A stretch of 64,000 nucleotides of DNA from Pseudochelatococcus contaminans (GTDB taxonomy: Bacteria; Pseudomonadota; Alphaproteobacteria; Rhizobiales; Beijerinckiaceae): NCBI RefSeq assembly GCF_014195635.1, contig NZ_JACICC010000006.1, positions 165,875 through 229,874 of the forward strand. The letters run 5' to 3'. Positions 1 through 8,504 of the stretch are shown here, in pieces. The notes beneath the pieces were generated by a model that worked only from the letters and a program-made list of their open reading frames with translations, had not been told where the DNA came from and did no database searches. The first letter of the stretch is position 1. The number at the start of each line of letters is the position of its first letter. The translations under genes and the position numbers were made by a program.

Positions 1-145
1 GCTTCTTCTGCGCCGTCTCAAGGCTGTCGCCGAGCCTGACGCCCAATATGTCGGCATTCTGCACCGTCTGCGCCTGTGCCGGGAGACCGGACGCGAGGGC
101 AATGATAGCAATTGATAGGGCTTTAAAGAAAGGGGATGCGCGCAT
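1..145 (-). CDS. Secreted protein of unknown function, N-terminal fragment
   Basis: The first 48 codons of a minus-strand gene run off the left edge. The start ATG at 145-143 is preceded by GGAGAG at good spacing. The product begins MRASPFFKALSIAI, continues with a hydrophobic stretch, and has an Ala-Gln-Ala type signal peptidase site near residue 25, so it is probably exported to the periplasm. The visible mature part (around LGVRLGDSLETAQ) is too short to assign to a family. What lies beyond the edge is unknown. Confidence 0.6.
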   Translation of the reverse strand, partial: MRASPFFKALSIAIIALASGLPAQAQTVQNADILGVRLGDSLETAQKK

Positions 146-337
146 AAACACTCTCCGGCCGGAATAGACGAATGGCCTTTACCCTATTGATGGAGTGCGA
201 TGCCGCCATAACGAAAGCAGCGGCCGCGCGAGCCCCCAAATGTGGCATGAAGCCCCGATCCTACCGCCTGATTTCCTGTAGTAGATCGTGAGTGAGGATT
301 TTCAGAAACCAAAAACATCAATAAAATCAATAGAGTA

Positions 338-430
338 TGGCGGAGACGGAGGGATTCGAACCCTCGATAGGACGTTAAATCCTATAACGGTTTAGCAAAC
401 CGCCGCCTTCAGCCACTCGGCCACGTCTCC
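338..430 (-). tRNA. tRNA-Ser (anticodon GCT)
   Basis: Read on the minus strand, the seven-base acceptor arm GGAGACG pairs with CGTCTCC, followed by discriminator G and an encoded CCA. The anticodon arm GCGGT/ACCGT encloses loop TTGCTAA, giving anticodon GCT, which reads AGC/AGU serine codons. The T arm GAGGG-TTCGAAT-CCCTC is canonical. The long variable arm (TATAGGATTTAACGTCCTAT) is typical of serine tRNA and explains the 93-nt length. No integrase or att duplication is visible beside it. Confidence 0.95.
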
Positions 431-610
431 ATGGGATGCCTTATTTGCAGATAACCCGATCGCGGTCAACTGACTTCATAAAATAAACGTGGAAAAGAGG
501 CTTTCCGGCCAGTTTGCCAGCATATTATGGTTCGGAAGCGCTTCTGGCCAATCAAAAATCGCCCGCGAAATCAACCTTCATAAAACTTTACAACGGGGCA
601 TTGGGCGAAT

Positions 611-641
611 TAAAAGCCCCTGCCACGATAGCGACAGGGGC
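611..641 (-). terminator. Rho-independent-type terminator after the PAP2 phosphatase gene
   Basis: On the minus strand GCCCCTG (641-635) pairs with CAGGGGC (622-616), followed by TTTTA at 615-611. It lies 18 nt beyond the stop codon of the PAP2 gene. Confidence 0.75.
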
Positions 642-658
642 CAGTGAAGTCGGGTCAC

Positions 659-1972
659 TTACTGCTGTGCGGCGAGGGCTGCTTCATACAGGTTGATACG
701 CTGCCAAAAACCCGTTTCCGGGTCTTGGGAGTCCAGCGGGTAGCCAGAGGAAAGCGCCGTGTTCTTCAGCGCTTCCCTGCGCTTTTCTGGGGAAACGTTT
801 GGCACAAGAGCGTCCAACAGCGCTTCCGCGCCTTCCGGCACCTGCATTTCAGCGGTCGTCAGGCCGGATGGCGGCAGGCCGTAGGTCAGGGTGAAGTTGA
901 AGAACTGGCGTGCTTCAGGTGCGGTCCATGGGTCCGCGTCATTGCCCTGCGGCTTGGCGCATTCGGCAATGGTCGTACCGCATTCCTTTTCCAGGGCCGC
1001 ACGCAGTTCGTCGCGCGCTTCATCGAAGAGCTTCTTGTAGTCGGGGTCGTTGAGGAAGTGGGCGACGTTGCGTTGCGAGACCATGCGGCTTCCAATCACG
1101 TCCAGCGGGTAGTGCACACCAAGCACAAGGCGCGAGTAACCGTAACCCGCACCGCGCGCGACGAGCGGAAGAAACCGCTCCGGCAGCATTTGCGCCAGCA
1201 GCAGGCTGTCCGTGTTGCCGGTGTTGGTGTGACCGCTGGGATAAGAACCTTCCGAAGCGGAATAAGGAGCCCCGTCCTTGGCAACGTAGTTATCAGCCAC
1301 AAGGCGGATGTTGTTGTTATCGATCAGGAACGGGCGCGGATAGTTGAAATGCGCCTTTGCCGCGCCGGTTTTGATCTCGGTCGACTTGATCAGCGCTGCT
1401 GCCTTGCCGATATCACCCTTTTCATAGGCACGCAGAAAGGCCGCGCCCAACTTGGGGCCAAGGGCCTCGGGGAGGAAATAGAGATAGGGGATGGCATCCG
1501 CGTCGATAATCGCGTGTTCCTGCTGCGTGGGAGACGCCGACAGGTTCACGATAGTCACGGTGTTTTCGCTACGCTGAAGCTGCCAGCGCGGCAGAGGCCA
1601 GAACGGCGCAAGTATCTTGATACCAGCCTGCTGATTTTCTTTGACCTTGAAATCGTAGCCGGACGCTTTCAACCATTCTGCGTTTTCGAGCGGCGGATTC
1701 TGTACAGCATCGTCAATGCTCTTCTGCGTCAGTGCAATGTCTTTACCGCCTTTCAGCGTATTGATCATGGCCTCCGCGCGGCTGTCGAGCAGTTCCCGAT
1801 ACTCTTTGTTTGTATTAGCGGAAGTAAACGTGTCGGCAATAGCCGCCACCTGCTCCGGGAGTAATATTTGAATAGAAGGCGCCTCAAACGCAATAGCGTG
1901 AGAGACAAATAAAAATGATGGAACAAGAGCGCCAGCAAGCAGATGTTTCCTGAGGCCACGACGAATGTTCAT
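659..1972 (-). CDS. Periplasmic PAP2-family (class A acid) phosphatase
   Basis: A 437-residue exported phosphatase of the PAP2/haloperoxidase superfamily, expected to hydrolyse phosphomonoesters or lipid phosphates by a histidine-linked mechanism. All three family signatures are visible: K-x6-R-P (KAHFNYPRP, about residue 205), PSGH (about 242) and S-R-x5-H-x3-D (about 280). The start is placed at ATG 1972 because MNIRRGLRKHLLAG opens a good signal peptide, with cleavage after the Ala at about residue 28. An in-frame ATG at 2008 would add 12 residues but has no clear Shine-Dalgarno. About 130 residues follow the last motif, longer than small bacterial acid phosphatases. The gene stands alone and is followed by its own terminator. 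The natural substrate is not evident. Confidence 0.85.
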   Translation of the reverse strand: MNIRRGLRKHLLAGALVPSFLFVSHAIAFEAPSIQILLPEQVAAIADTFTSANTNKEYRELLDSRAEAMINTLKGGKDIALTQKSIDDAVQNPPLENAEWLKASGYDFKVKENQQAGIKILAPFWPLPRWQLQRSENTVTIVNLSASPTQQEHAIIDADAIPYLYFLPEALGPKLGAAFLRAYEKGDIGKAAALIKSTEIKTGAAKAHFNYPRPFLIDNNNIRLVADNYVAKDGAPYSASEGSYPSGHTNTGNTDSLLLAQMLPERFLPLVARGAGYGYSRLVLGVHYPLDVIGSRMVSQRNVAHFLNDPDYKKLFDEARDELRAALEKECGTTIAECAKPQGNDADPWTAPEARQFFNFTLTYGLPPSGLTTAEMQVPEGAEALLDALVPNVSPEKRREALKNTALSSGYPLDSQDPETGFWQRINLYEAALAAQQ

Positions 1973-2199
1973 GATTGCCATCCATGGTAAATTAATAGGG
2001 CAGGGCATAGTAATTATAATAATATATATTTACAATTTTATGTCTCTAATGTTTTCTGGATGCATTTTTTAACATTATGTAAGTTTTTATCGGTATCCGT
2101 GATTTAATAATGAATTATATTCGATTAAGCAATTTTGTCTATTTGATATTAACGTGTTGCATACATGCAGATTTTTGTCGGCGGCATTATACTTGGCAC

Positions 2200-2880
2200 T
2201 CAGTTCTGGCTGCCAAAGTGATATGTCGCGAGAATGTTCTTTGTCTGGCCGTTGCTGTCCGCCTCTGCAATTCCTATTCCGAGCGCCTTGATCTCTTTGT
2301 TTGAAATCGTTTCACCGTATTTTTCCATGAACAGGCCGAGCTTGGCATGATCCGTTTTGGGCAGAAGCGTCACATGCGGAGTAAAGTTGTCGAAGACATT
2401 TGGGCTGCCATACTTTTCAAATGTCGCAAGCTTTTCCGGATAACTGTTGACCCACGATGGCAGGGCAGGGGTCGGATTGCGAAAATTTGATACGGTATTC
2501 ACGATATCGTTGGACAATTTCTGCAATTCATCATCCGGAGCAACCGTTAACATCAACCAGTCGTCTCTGGTTTGCGAAAGTTCGGTAATTTCTACAGAGA
2601 AGGGCTGCCACCCGGTTGCGATTGCTTCAACTGCACTCTTCAGTTCATCCAAAGCGCTTTGCGGGTATTCAGTCAGATAAAGTGTGATATGCGGCTTGAA
2701 ACCCTGTGCGGCCAAGCTTTCGATACCGAATTCCTTGAGTTTACCGCTGACGTCATCAATGGTTTTATCAAGGTCAGTGCTTGGTATCAGAAAGACATCA
2801 TAATTCTTGATATCAGCTGCAGCAAGAGAATGAACGCCCAGCCCAGCAAAGCACAAAATGGGAAGAAGGCACTTGAGCAT
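2200..2880 (-). CDS. Secreted 2H phosphoesterase (2'-5' RNA ligase-like fold)
   Basis: A 226-residue protein with two H-x-T motifs (HITLY about residue 62 and HVTLL about 170) spaced as in the 2H phosphoesterase superfamily, which acts on 2',5' or cyclic phosphodiesters. ATG 2880 is chosen over the longer frame because AAGGAT sits just upstream and the product then starts with a clean signal peptide (MLKCLLPILCF, cleavage near SLAAA). Export is unusual for this fold, whose best-known members are cytosolic RNA-processing enzymes. No neighbour suggests a substrate. The assignment rests on the two catalytic motifs and overall length. Confidence 0.7.
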   Translation of the reverse strand: MLKCLLPILCFAGLGVHSLAAADIKNYDVFLIPSTDLDKTIDDVSGKLKEFGIESLAAQGFKPHITLYLTEYPQSALDELKSAVEAIATGWQPFSVEITELSQTRDDWLMLTVAPDDELQKLSNDIVNTVSNFRNPTPALPSWVNSYPEKLATFEKYGSPNVFDNFTPHVTLLPKTDHAKLGLFMEKYGETISNKEIKALGIGIAEADSNGQTKNILATYHFGSQN

Positions 2881-3369
2881 GAAGGTATCCTTATTCCAAC
2901 GCAGCATCCATCAAATAGCCAGCCTTAGCGTTGAAAATGATGATGCCATCAAAATATGACAGTCATTATTATGCCGGTAATTTTGAAAGTGAGAAATAGA
3001 GAAGCGGTGATCTTTTCCGGTCGGCGCACGGAGGCCGGGCCTTTATAAGCACTTTCCGTCAATTGTTTTGGCGAGCCGGCGCTTCTTCCGGTTTGAAAGT
3101 TTCCGGAGCCCCTTGATAAGATATCATGTCAATAAAGCAATCAATATATAACATGTTCATAGTAAAAAAATATACAATAATAAAAGCGAAAATAAATTAT
3201 AAATTTTTATTGTTTCATATTTATAACAAATAATATTGAATTATTATTATCTAACTTTTTTACATTATAGTAATTATATATTATTTTTGTTGCCTTTTTA
3301 TTGAGATTTTGCATAAATCATTTTGCCTGTTCGGCCGCTGGATATTAATGACAAGATGGGAATATAACG
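2881..3369. promoter_or_regulatory. Intergenic region with a very AT-rich block upstream of the iron operon
   Basis: A 489-nt gap with no credible coding frame. The stretch from about 3120 to 3320 is almost entirely A/T, in sharp contrast to the GC-rich flanks. It lies between the divergently read 2H phosphoesterase and ftrA genes, so it most likely holds the ftr promoter and regulator sites. I could not recognise a convincing Irr, RirA or Fur box by eye. Confidence 0.5.
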
Positions 3370-3891
3370 ATGAAATCAGGTTTCATGGTGGCTTCCGCTG
3401 TATTTGTTGGTGCCGCGTTGCTGGGGCCGATGGCCCAGGCGGCCGAGTTTTATGTCGGTGAGCCAGTTGTAAAGAACTTCCTCCAGCTTTCCCCGGCTTA
3501 TCTCGAAGGCATCGAAATGGATCGTCATCCTCCGGGAATGTCGATGGACCCTAAGGCAATTCATTTCGAGATCGATATTCATGCTGCGGCTGACGAGCCT
3601 CACGGTTTTCCGGAAGACGCGTGGATTCCTTATCTCAATGTTGAACTGACCATCGCCAAGAAGGGCACCAATTTCTCCGAGCGTAAGGTGTTGGCACCGA
3701 TGCAGGCGAATGACGGCCCCCATTATGCAAACAACTTCAACATGGATGGGCCGGGCGAATACACTGCGACCTATGTCATCAGCCCGCCAGATCTGATCCG
3801 TCATGTCGACAAGGATACGGGTGTCCCGGCATGGTGGGAGCCGGTTACGGTTTCCTGGACGTTCCAGTATCCGAGTAAGCCCAACGATTGA
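3370..3891 (+). CDS. ftrA: P19/Tpd-family periplasmic iron-binding protein (FtrA)
   Basis: A 173-residue protein with a signal peptide ending near AQAAEF. It resembles P19-type periplasmic proteins that bind Cu and Fe and pass iron to an FTR1 permease. Conserved features include the acidic/Met segment MDRHPPGMSM, the histidine-rich FEIDIHAAADEPHGF, and a late HYANNFNMDGPG motif that supplies metal ligands in the family. It is the first gene of a four-gene set (P19, cupredoxin, FTR1, reductase). The order matches the FtrABC ferrous-iron importer described in Brucella and Bordetella. GGGAA lies 8 nt upstream of the ATG. Function is inferred from family and operon. Confidence 0.85.
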   Translation: MKSGFMVASAVFVGAALLGPMAQAAEFYVGEPVVKNFLQLSPAYLEGIEMDRHPPGMSMDPKAIHFEIDIHAAADEPHGFPEDAWIPYLNVELTIAKKGTNFSERKVLAPMQANDGPHYANNFNMDGPGEYTATYVISPPDLIRHVDKDTGVPAWWEPVTVSWTFQYPSKPND

Positions 3892-4120
3892 TCTCGGGCG
3901 GCCCTCGACTTTCCCGCGCGATCGGTTTCAACCCTGCCGCGCGGGAAGGAGTGATGTGGGCAGCCTGTTATCCGGATATGGCCAAGCAGATTGCTTGTTC
4001 TCGTTTCTTGAGTGATGTGCTTATTCCGCTAATCGCAGGCTGCTTTAAACTATAAGATCTATCTTTCACGTGCTGATTTCAGCAGACGTCTGATACTCTT
4101 AAAAACGGGTCCGTCTGATC

Positions 4121-4561
4121 ATGCGCACCGCTTCTTCTGTATTTCGTACATTATCGGCTTCTGTGCCCAGGACGCTCGCCGGCCTCGTGGCGGCCATGTC
4201 CTTCATGGCATGCATCCATGTCGCCGCCGCGCAGGATGCTGGAAGCAACCCGCCGCCGGCCGCCGCGGCAAGCACTGGCTATACGCCTGTCAATGCTGAT
4301 GGACAGATCGAGGTGATCCTGAAGGATCATGTATTCCAGCCGTCGGAAATTCGTATTCCGCCTGATACGCCCATTCAGCTTCTGGTCAAAAACCAGGATG
4401 CGACAGCTGATGAGTTCGACTCTACTGCCTTGCGCATCGAAAAGGTGATCGGCGGCGGAAGTCAGGGAATAGTGCGCCTGCGTGGTCTCAAGCCCGGACG
4501 ATACCCGTTCATGGGTGAGTTCCACGCGGCGACTGCGCAAGGCGTGGTCATCGTAGAATAA
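4121..4561 (+). CDS. ftrB: Cupredoxin-like periplasmic protein (FtrB)
   Basis: A 146-residue exported protein: a long signal sequence to about residue 38 (VAAAQD), a Pro/Ala linker, then a cupredoxin-type beta domain from about residue 57 (IEVILKDHVFQPSEIRIP) to the C-terminus. The late FMGEFHAATAQG segment gives Met and His ligands. In characterised Ftr systems the FtrB partner is thought to oxidise or hand over iron between FtrA and the FTR1 permease. The gene starts 229 nt after ftrA and ends 133 nt before ftrC, which is looser spacing than usual for one operon. No Cys ligand is visible, so it may not be a classic type-1 blue copper site. Confidence 0.8.
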   Translation: MRTASSVFRTLSASVPRTLAGLVAAMSFMACIHVAAAQDAGSNPPPAAAASTGYTPVNADGQIEVILKDHVFQPSEIRIPPDTPIQLLVKNQDATADEFDSTALRIEKVIGGGSQGIVRLRGLKPGRYPFMGEFHAATAQGVVIVE

Positions 4562-4694
4562 ACATTTCAAGTCCGAGCGAGCGGGTTTCGACGGCACCGG
4601 AACCGACTCTCTGGATTCCTGATTTCGCGCATCCTTGCCGGTGAAAAACAGCATCTGTTTTTCGGGATGATGCTCCAGCGGAGTTAACGACGCC

Positions 4695-5513
4695 ATGCTT
4701 GCAGCATTAATCATAGTTTTCCGCGAGGTTCTGGAGGCCGGTCTTATCGTCGGCGTGGTTCTGGCGGCAAGCCGGGGCATCCGCCATCGAGGTCTTTACG
4801 TTGCCGGCGGTGTGCTGGCGGGCGTTCTCGGCGCGGCCATCATAGCTGTCTTTGCCGATCAGATTTCCAATCTGTTCGACGGCACGGGGCAGGAAATCCT
4901 CAACGCGATCGTGCTGGCGGTTGCCGTTGTCATGCTCGTATGGACCGGCTTGTGGATGTCCACGCACGGTCGGCAACTGACCGAAGAAATCAAGACCGTC
5001 GGCAAAGATGTCGTGGAAGGGCGCAAACCTTTGACGGCGCTGGCCATCGTGGTTGCCGCCGCCGTGCTGCGCGAAGGCTTCGAGGTTGTGCTGTTCCTTT
5101 ATGGCGTCGTCGCTGCGGGAGGAACGACAGCGGCTTCCATCGCCATTGGCGGGTTTTTGGGTATTCTGGCGGGTGCTGCCGTATCGGCCCTGCTTTATCT
5201 GGGCATCGTCGCCATCCCCCTCAAGCACGTCTTTTCCGCGATATCCGTGTTGATCACGCTGCTTGCAGCCGGTCTGGCGGCGCAGTCTATCGGACTGCTG
5301 CAGTCCGCCGGTTACTTCGAGGTCTGGGCCGATCCGCTGTGGGATACATCCAATATCCTGACCGAAGATTCCATTGTCGGCCGTGTTCTGCATTCGCTGG
5401 TTGGGTACACCGCGCAGCCGTCTGGCCTGCAACTCGTCGCTTATATCGGCGTCATCGTAATCACGGTGGTATTGACGCGGGCCATTCGCCGTCCCGTGTC
5501 CCACAAGAGCTAG
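4695..5513 (+). CDS. ftrC: FTR1-family high-affinity iron permease (FtrC)
   Basis: A 272-residue inner-membrane protein with about seven hydrophobic segments. Two R-E-x-x-E motifs define the FTR1 family and supply iron-coordinating glutamates: REVLE at residues 10-14 in the first helix and REGFE at 126-130. It would carry iron across the inner membrane after handling by FtrA and FtrB. CGGAG precedes the ATG. The C-terminal helix ends in basic residues. The next gene follows after about 100 nt that contain a repeat and hairpin (5527-5589). Confidence 0.9.
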   Translation: MLAALIIVFREVLEAGLIVGVVLAASRGIRHRGLYVAGGVLAGVLGAAIIAVFADQISNLFDGTGQEILNAIVLAVAVVMLVWTGLWMSTHGRQLTEEIKTVGKDVVEGRKPLTALAIVVAAAVLREGFEVVLFLYGVVAAGGTTAASIAIGGFLGILAGAAVSALLYLGIVAIPLKHVFSAISVLITLLAAGLAAQSIGLLQSAGYFEVWADPLWDTSNILTEDSIVGRVLHSLVGYTAQPSGLQLVAYIGVIVITVVLTRAIRRPVSHKS

Positions 5514-5526
5514 ACCCACGCAAAAA

Positions 5527-5589
5527 CCCCTGACAAAAACCCCCTGACAAAATCTCCGGCCCCGACCCTTGTGAGGTTTTGTCAGAGGG
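5527..5589 (+). other. Hairpin with two competing 5' arms between ftrC and the reductase gene
   Basis: CCCCTGACAAAA occurs twice (5527-5538 and 5541-5552). Its complement TTTTGTCAG lies at 5577-5585, giving a perfect 9-bp stem with either copy, with further C-G pairing around one bulged base. The loop is C-rich. It could be an attenuator, an mRNA processing site or a translation-control element; nothing distinguishes these. Confidence 0.45.
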
Positions 5590-5614
5590 CCGAAAAGAAG
5601 CGGAGCCGTCCAGC

Positions 5615-7003
5615 GTGACCACGGACACGACAGGTCAATCGAACAGCAACACCGCGCTTGCCAGCCCTCCCGAACCACGCCGGGATTTCATCGAATCTGT
5701 GCTGACACTGCACCCGGGAATGCTACTCGTCTCCGTGGCGCTCGCGATAACCACGCTTCTCTGGCTTGGCGCGAAAATCGAAGTGGGTGACAACGGGCCG
5801 CTGTGGCCGTGGCGTGTGCCGGTGCAACTTTCGATCAACTGGGCACTGACTCTGATGGCCCTGACGTTGCTTGCCGCGTCACGCAGCCCATTGGTCGAGC
5901 CAATGTTTGGCGGGCTGGATCGCGCCGTGCGCATGCACCGCGTGATCGGCCCGTTATCGATCGGCCTTGTGGTTATCCATGTACTATTGCTGGTCTGTCT
6001 TTACATTGCCGAAGATCGCCCACTGCTCGATCTGGTTGTGCCGTTTCGCGATAACTGGATTTTCGATACGTTTATTGTCACGACCTATAGTTTCATTATT
6101 CTCGGCATGCTGGCATACGTCACGCGGATCGCATATGAGAAATGGCGTGCCATTCATGCGCTGACAGGGGTGCTCTTCATTCCCTCGATCGGAATTTCCC
6201 TGTTCATGGAAGGATCAATTTCCGGGTTTGAGCCTTTTCGCCTCTGGATGAGCTTTTTGGCTTTTATCGGTATCGCCGCGCTCTTTCATCGCTTCGTGCT
6301 GTTTCGCCGCTCCGGTCCGCGTTACGTTTACCAGATTGACCATGTCGTTCCACGCGATCCGGGGGCCTATGATCTTATCATGACGCCACGGGCGGAGCGG
6401 ATGTCCTATGCGCCGGGAAAATTCATCTTCATATCGATTGCGGAAGGAAACCACTGGTCGCGAGATCTGCATCCATTTTCGCTGTCTTCCTCTCCTGTAA
6501 AGCAGGAGCTGAGACTGTCGATCCGGGAGATTGGCGACTTCACGCGCAAGCTTCGGACGCTGCCCAAGGGGCATGAGGTTCGGCTGTATGGTCCGTATGG
6601 CAGCTTTACGCTGCACTCGGTAGCGAATTTCGAGCGCGTCCTGTGTATTGGCGCTGGGATAGGCATTGCTCCTTTCCTCGGTATTCTTGAATTCGAGGGT
6701 ACCAACAATGAGCGCCGCCATATCTCGCTGACATATGTCGTCCGCTCGCAGGATCAGGCCCCCTATGATGCTGCCTTGGCGGAGGCTGCTGCTGGCGTCG
6801 AGACAATCGACTACAATCTGTGGGTGACTGCCGATCAAGGGTTTATCAAGGCCGAGCAATTCCGGGATTTTCTGACGCCTGCCCACTCCACCGCCGTTAT
6901 GCTATGCGGACCGGGACCGTTTCTGATCGATTTCATCGCGCAGTTGCGCGCTATGGGCGTTCCTCGCGACCATATTTATGCGGAGGGTTTTGCCTTCCAT
7001 TAA
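5615..7003 (+). CDS. Ferric-reductase-like heme/FAD/NAD(P)H membrane oxidoreductase
   Basis: A 462-residue membrane protein. The N-terminal half has about six hydrophobic segments with histidines placed for heme (MHRVIG, VIHVLLL, RAIHALTG). The C-terminal half is a ferredoxin-reductase-like module: FAD motif HPFSLSSSP (about residue 285), NAD(P) loop GAGIGIAPFLG (about 345) and CGPGPF near the end. It probably moves electrons from NAD(P)H across the membrane to iron or an Ftr partner. GTG 5615 is preferred because GGAG lies 10 nt upstream; an in-frame TTG at 5579 sits inside a hairpin arm. Position and family suggest it replaces FtrD, which in described systems is a polyferredoxin-type protein. 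Confidence 0.75.
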   Translation: MTTDTTGQSNSNTALASPPEPRRDFIESVLTLHPGMLLVSVALAITTLLWLGAKIEVGDNGPLWPWRVPVQLSINWALTLMALTLLAASRSPLVEPMFGGLDRAVRMHRVIGPLSIGLVVIHVLLLVCLYIAEDRPLLDLVVPFRDNWIFDTFIVTTYSFIILGMLAYVTRIAYEKWRAIHALTGVLFIPSIGISLFMEGSISGFEPFRLWMSFLAFIGIAALFHRFVLFRRSGPRYVYQIDHVVPRDPGAYDLIMTPRAERMSYAPGKFIFISIAEGNHWSRDLHPFSLSSSPVKQELRLSIREIGDFTRKLRTLPKGHEVRLYGPYGSFTLHSVANFERVLCIGAGIGIAPFLGILEFEGTNNERRHISLTYVVRSQDQAPYDAALAEAAAGVETIDYNLWVTADQGFIKAEQFRDFLTPAHSTAVMLCGPGPFLIDFIAQLRAMGVPRDHIYAEGFAFH

Positions 7004-7027
7004 ACGGATCGGCAAAGCCCGCCCCTC

Positions 7028-7051
7028 GGTGGGCCTTGCTTCAGGCCCACC
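7028..7051. terminator. Hairpin between convergent genes (probable bidirectional terminator)
   Basis: GGTGGGCCT (7028-7036) pairs perfectly with AGGCCCACC (7043-7051) around a 6-nt loop. It sits in the 65-nt gap between the convergent reductase and cyclopropane synthase genes. There is no T run on either side, so termination is inferred from position. Confidence 0.5.
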
Positions 7052-7068
7052 TTACAGGCATCAGATTT

Positions 7069-8394
7069 TCAGGCGTAGAGATCGGCCCGGGTTGGTGGCA
7101 GGCCGGAGAGGCCGCGGGCGCGTTTTGATGCTAATGTCTGGAAAATGCCGATGCTGCCGCGCTCGAATCCGAGCGATACGCCGGCGAGGTAAAGCAGCCA
7201 GAGCCGCGTTTTCGCTTCGCCCACTTCCTTGACTGCCGCGGCGCGATTGGCGGCCAGCCTGTCGTGCCAGAGCCGCGTCGTGCGGGCGTAATGCTCCCGC
7301 CATGCTTCGACATCGTGGACCTCGAAGCCGTGTCTCTCGATGGTCGTGACGGTGCCGCCGATGTGGTCAAGCTCGGCACCGGGGAAGATGTAATCGATGA
7401 TGGCCGCGTATTCCGGGCGCTTGCGGCGGAACGCGCGCTGCGATTTCTTGGCCGGGCGGGTGATGGCATGGTTCAGCAGCAGACCGCGTGGGCGGAGGAG
7501 GGCGTTCAGCTTGCTGAAATAGGCGGAGTGATTATCCAGCCCGACATGCTCGAACATACCGATGGAGGCGATCTTATCGAACTCGCCGTCGAGATCGCGA
7601 TAATCCTTGAGTTCTACCGTGACGCGGTCGGCAAGTCCCAAGCTCTCGATCTTCTCGCGGACGTGGTCGAACTGCGCCTGAGACAAGGTAACGCCGTGGG
7701 CGTGCACGCCGTAATGCAGGGCTGCATGGCAAATCAGCCCGCCCCAGCCGCATCCGATGTCGAGAAAGCGCTCGCCCGGTTGCAGACGCAGCTTCTTGCA
7801 GATCATATGAAGCTTGGCTTGCTGGGCTTCCTCGATGGCCGTATCCCATGTCGGAAAATAGGCGCACGAATATTGCATTTCAGGATCGAGAAACAGGCGA
7901 TAAAAGGCGTTGGAGACGTCGTAGTGAAACTGCACCAGCGCCTTGTTGTCACGCCCCTCAGCATCTTTTGCCGTCTGCTCGCCCGCATAGGCAAAGCTGG
8001 CGCTGTCGCTGGCCTGCTTGCTCGGCGCGAACAGAAATGGCAGCACGGAACGGAGCACAAGCCCTTTATCGAGCTGCTTCCACACGCGCTTGCCGGCAGC
8101 GCCGCGACGGGCGGCAAGATCGAACAGGCTGCCCCCTTCGATATCGATTTCTCCCGTCCCCAGCAGGTCCACGAGGGTTGGAAGGCGCGGGGAGCGAACC
8201 AGCCGCGTGATTGCCCGAGGGGAGCGGATGGCGATGGCGACATCATCCTTAGCCCCGGCGCTGAGCGGTATGCTCTCGCCGTTCCAGAGGCGTACGACGA
8301 GATCGGTCGGGTTGGCCTGCCCGGCGGACTTCTCGGCCACATGCGCCAGCAGTCGCTTGATCGCCGCGAGTTGTTTGTCCGCTTCACCGCTCAT
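7069..8394 (-). CDS. Cyclopropane-fatty-acyl-phospholipid synthase family methyltransferase
   Basis: A 441-residue SAM-dependent methyltransferase of the Cfa/mycolic-acid synthase family, expected to add a methylene group across double bonds of membrane phospholipid acyl chains. The SAM-binding motif FLDIGCGWGG is near residues 209-218, followed by GVTLSQAQ and the FEHVG catalytic region. The N-terminal 150 residues form the lipid-binding-type extension seen in Cfa proteins. ATG 8394 is chosen because GGAGAG lies 4 nt upstream; the longer frame to 8490 adds 32 unlikely residues. It is transcribed away from the adenosyltransferase gene's stop, possibly in the same unit. A role in acid or stationary-phase membrane adaptation is typical for the family. 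Confidence 0.85.
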   Translation of the reverse strand: MSGEADKQLAAIKRLLAHVAEKSAGQANPTDLVVRLWNGESIPLSAGAKDDVAIAIRSPRAITRLVRSPRLPTLVDLLGTGEIDIEGGSLFDLAARRGAAGKRVWKQLDKGLVLRSVLPFLFAPSKQASDSASFAYAGEQTAKDAEGRDNKALVQFHYDVSNAFYRLFLDPEMQYSCAYFPTWDTAIEEAQQAKLHMICKKLRLQPGERFLDIGCGWGGLICHAALHYGVHAHGVTLSQAQFDHVREKIESLGLADRVTVELKDYRDLDGEFDKIASIGMFEHVGLDNHSAYFSKLNALLRPRGLLLNHAITRPAKKSQRAFRRKRPEYAAIIDYIFPGAELDHIGGTVTTIERHGFEVHDVEAWREHYARTTRLWHDRLAANRAAAVKEVGEAKTRLWLLYLAGVSLGFERGSIGIFQTLASKRARGLSGLPPTRADLYA

Positions 8395-8504
8395 TGGTCT
8401 CTCCAGCATGAAAGATCGAGATAGCCGATGTTTATGGGTTGCAGATGTCTTTGTCACGTCTCTTGGCCGAAACACGTCTGCGGCGCACAAAAAGTCTGCT
8501 TCGG

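Noticed and set aside
338..430. tRNA-Ser as an integration site for a genomic island
   Set aside because: No integrase, direct repeat of the tRNA end or phage gene was seen, and the following genes look like normal chromosome.
644..1864. A 406-codon plus-strand frame opposite the PAP2 phosphatase
   Set aside because: The minus strand has all three phosphatase signatures and a signal peptide; the plus frame is a compositional shadow.
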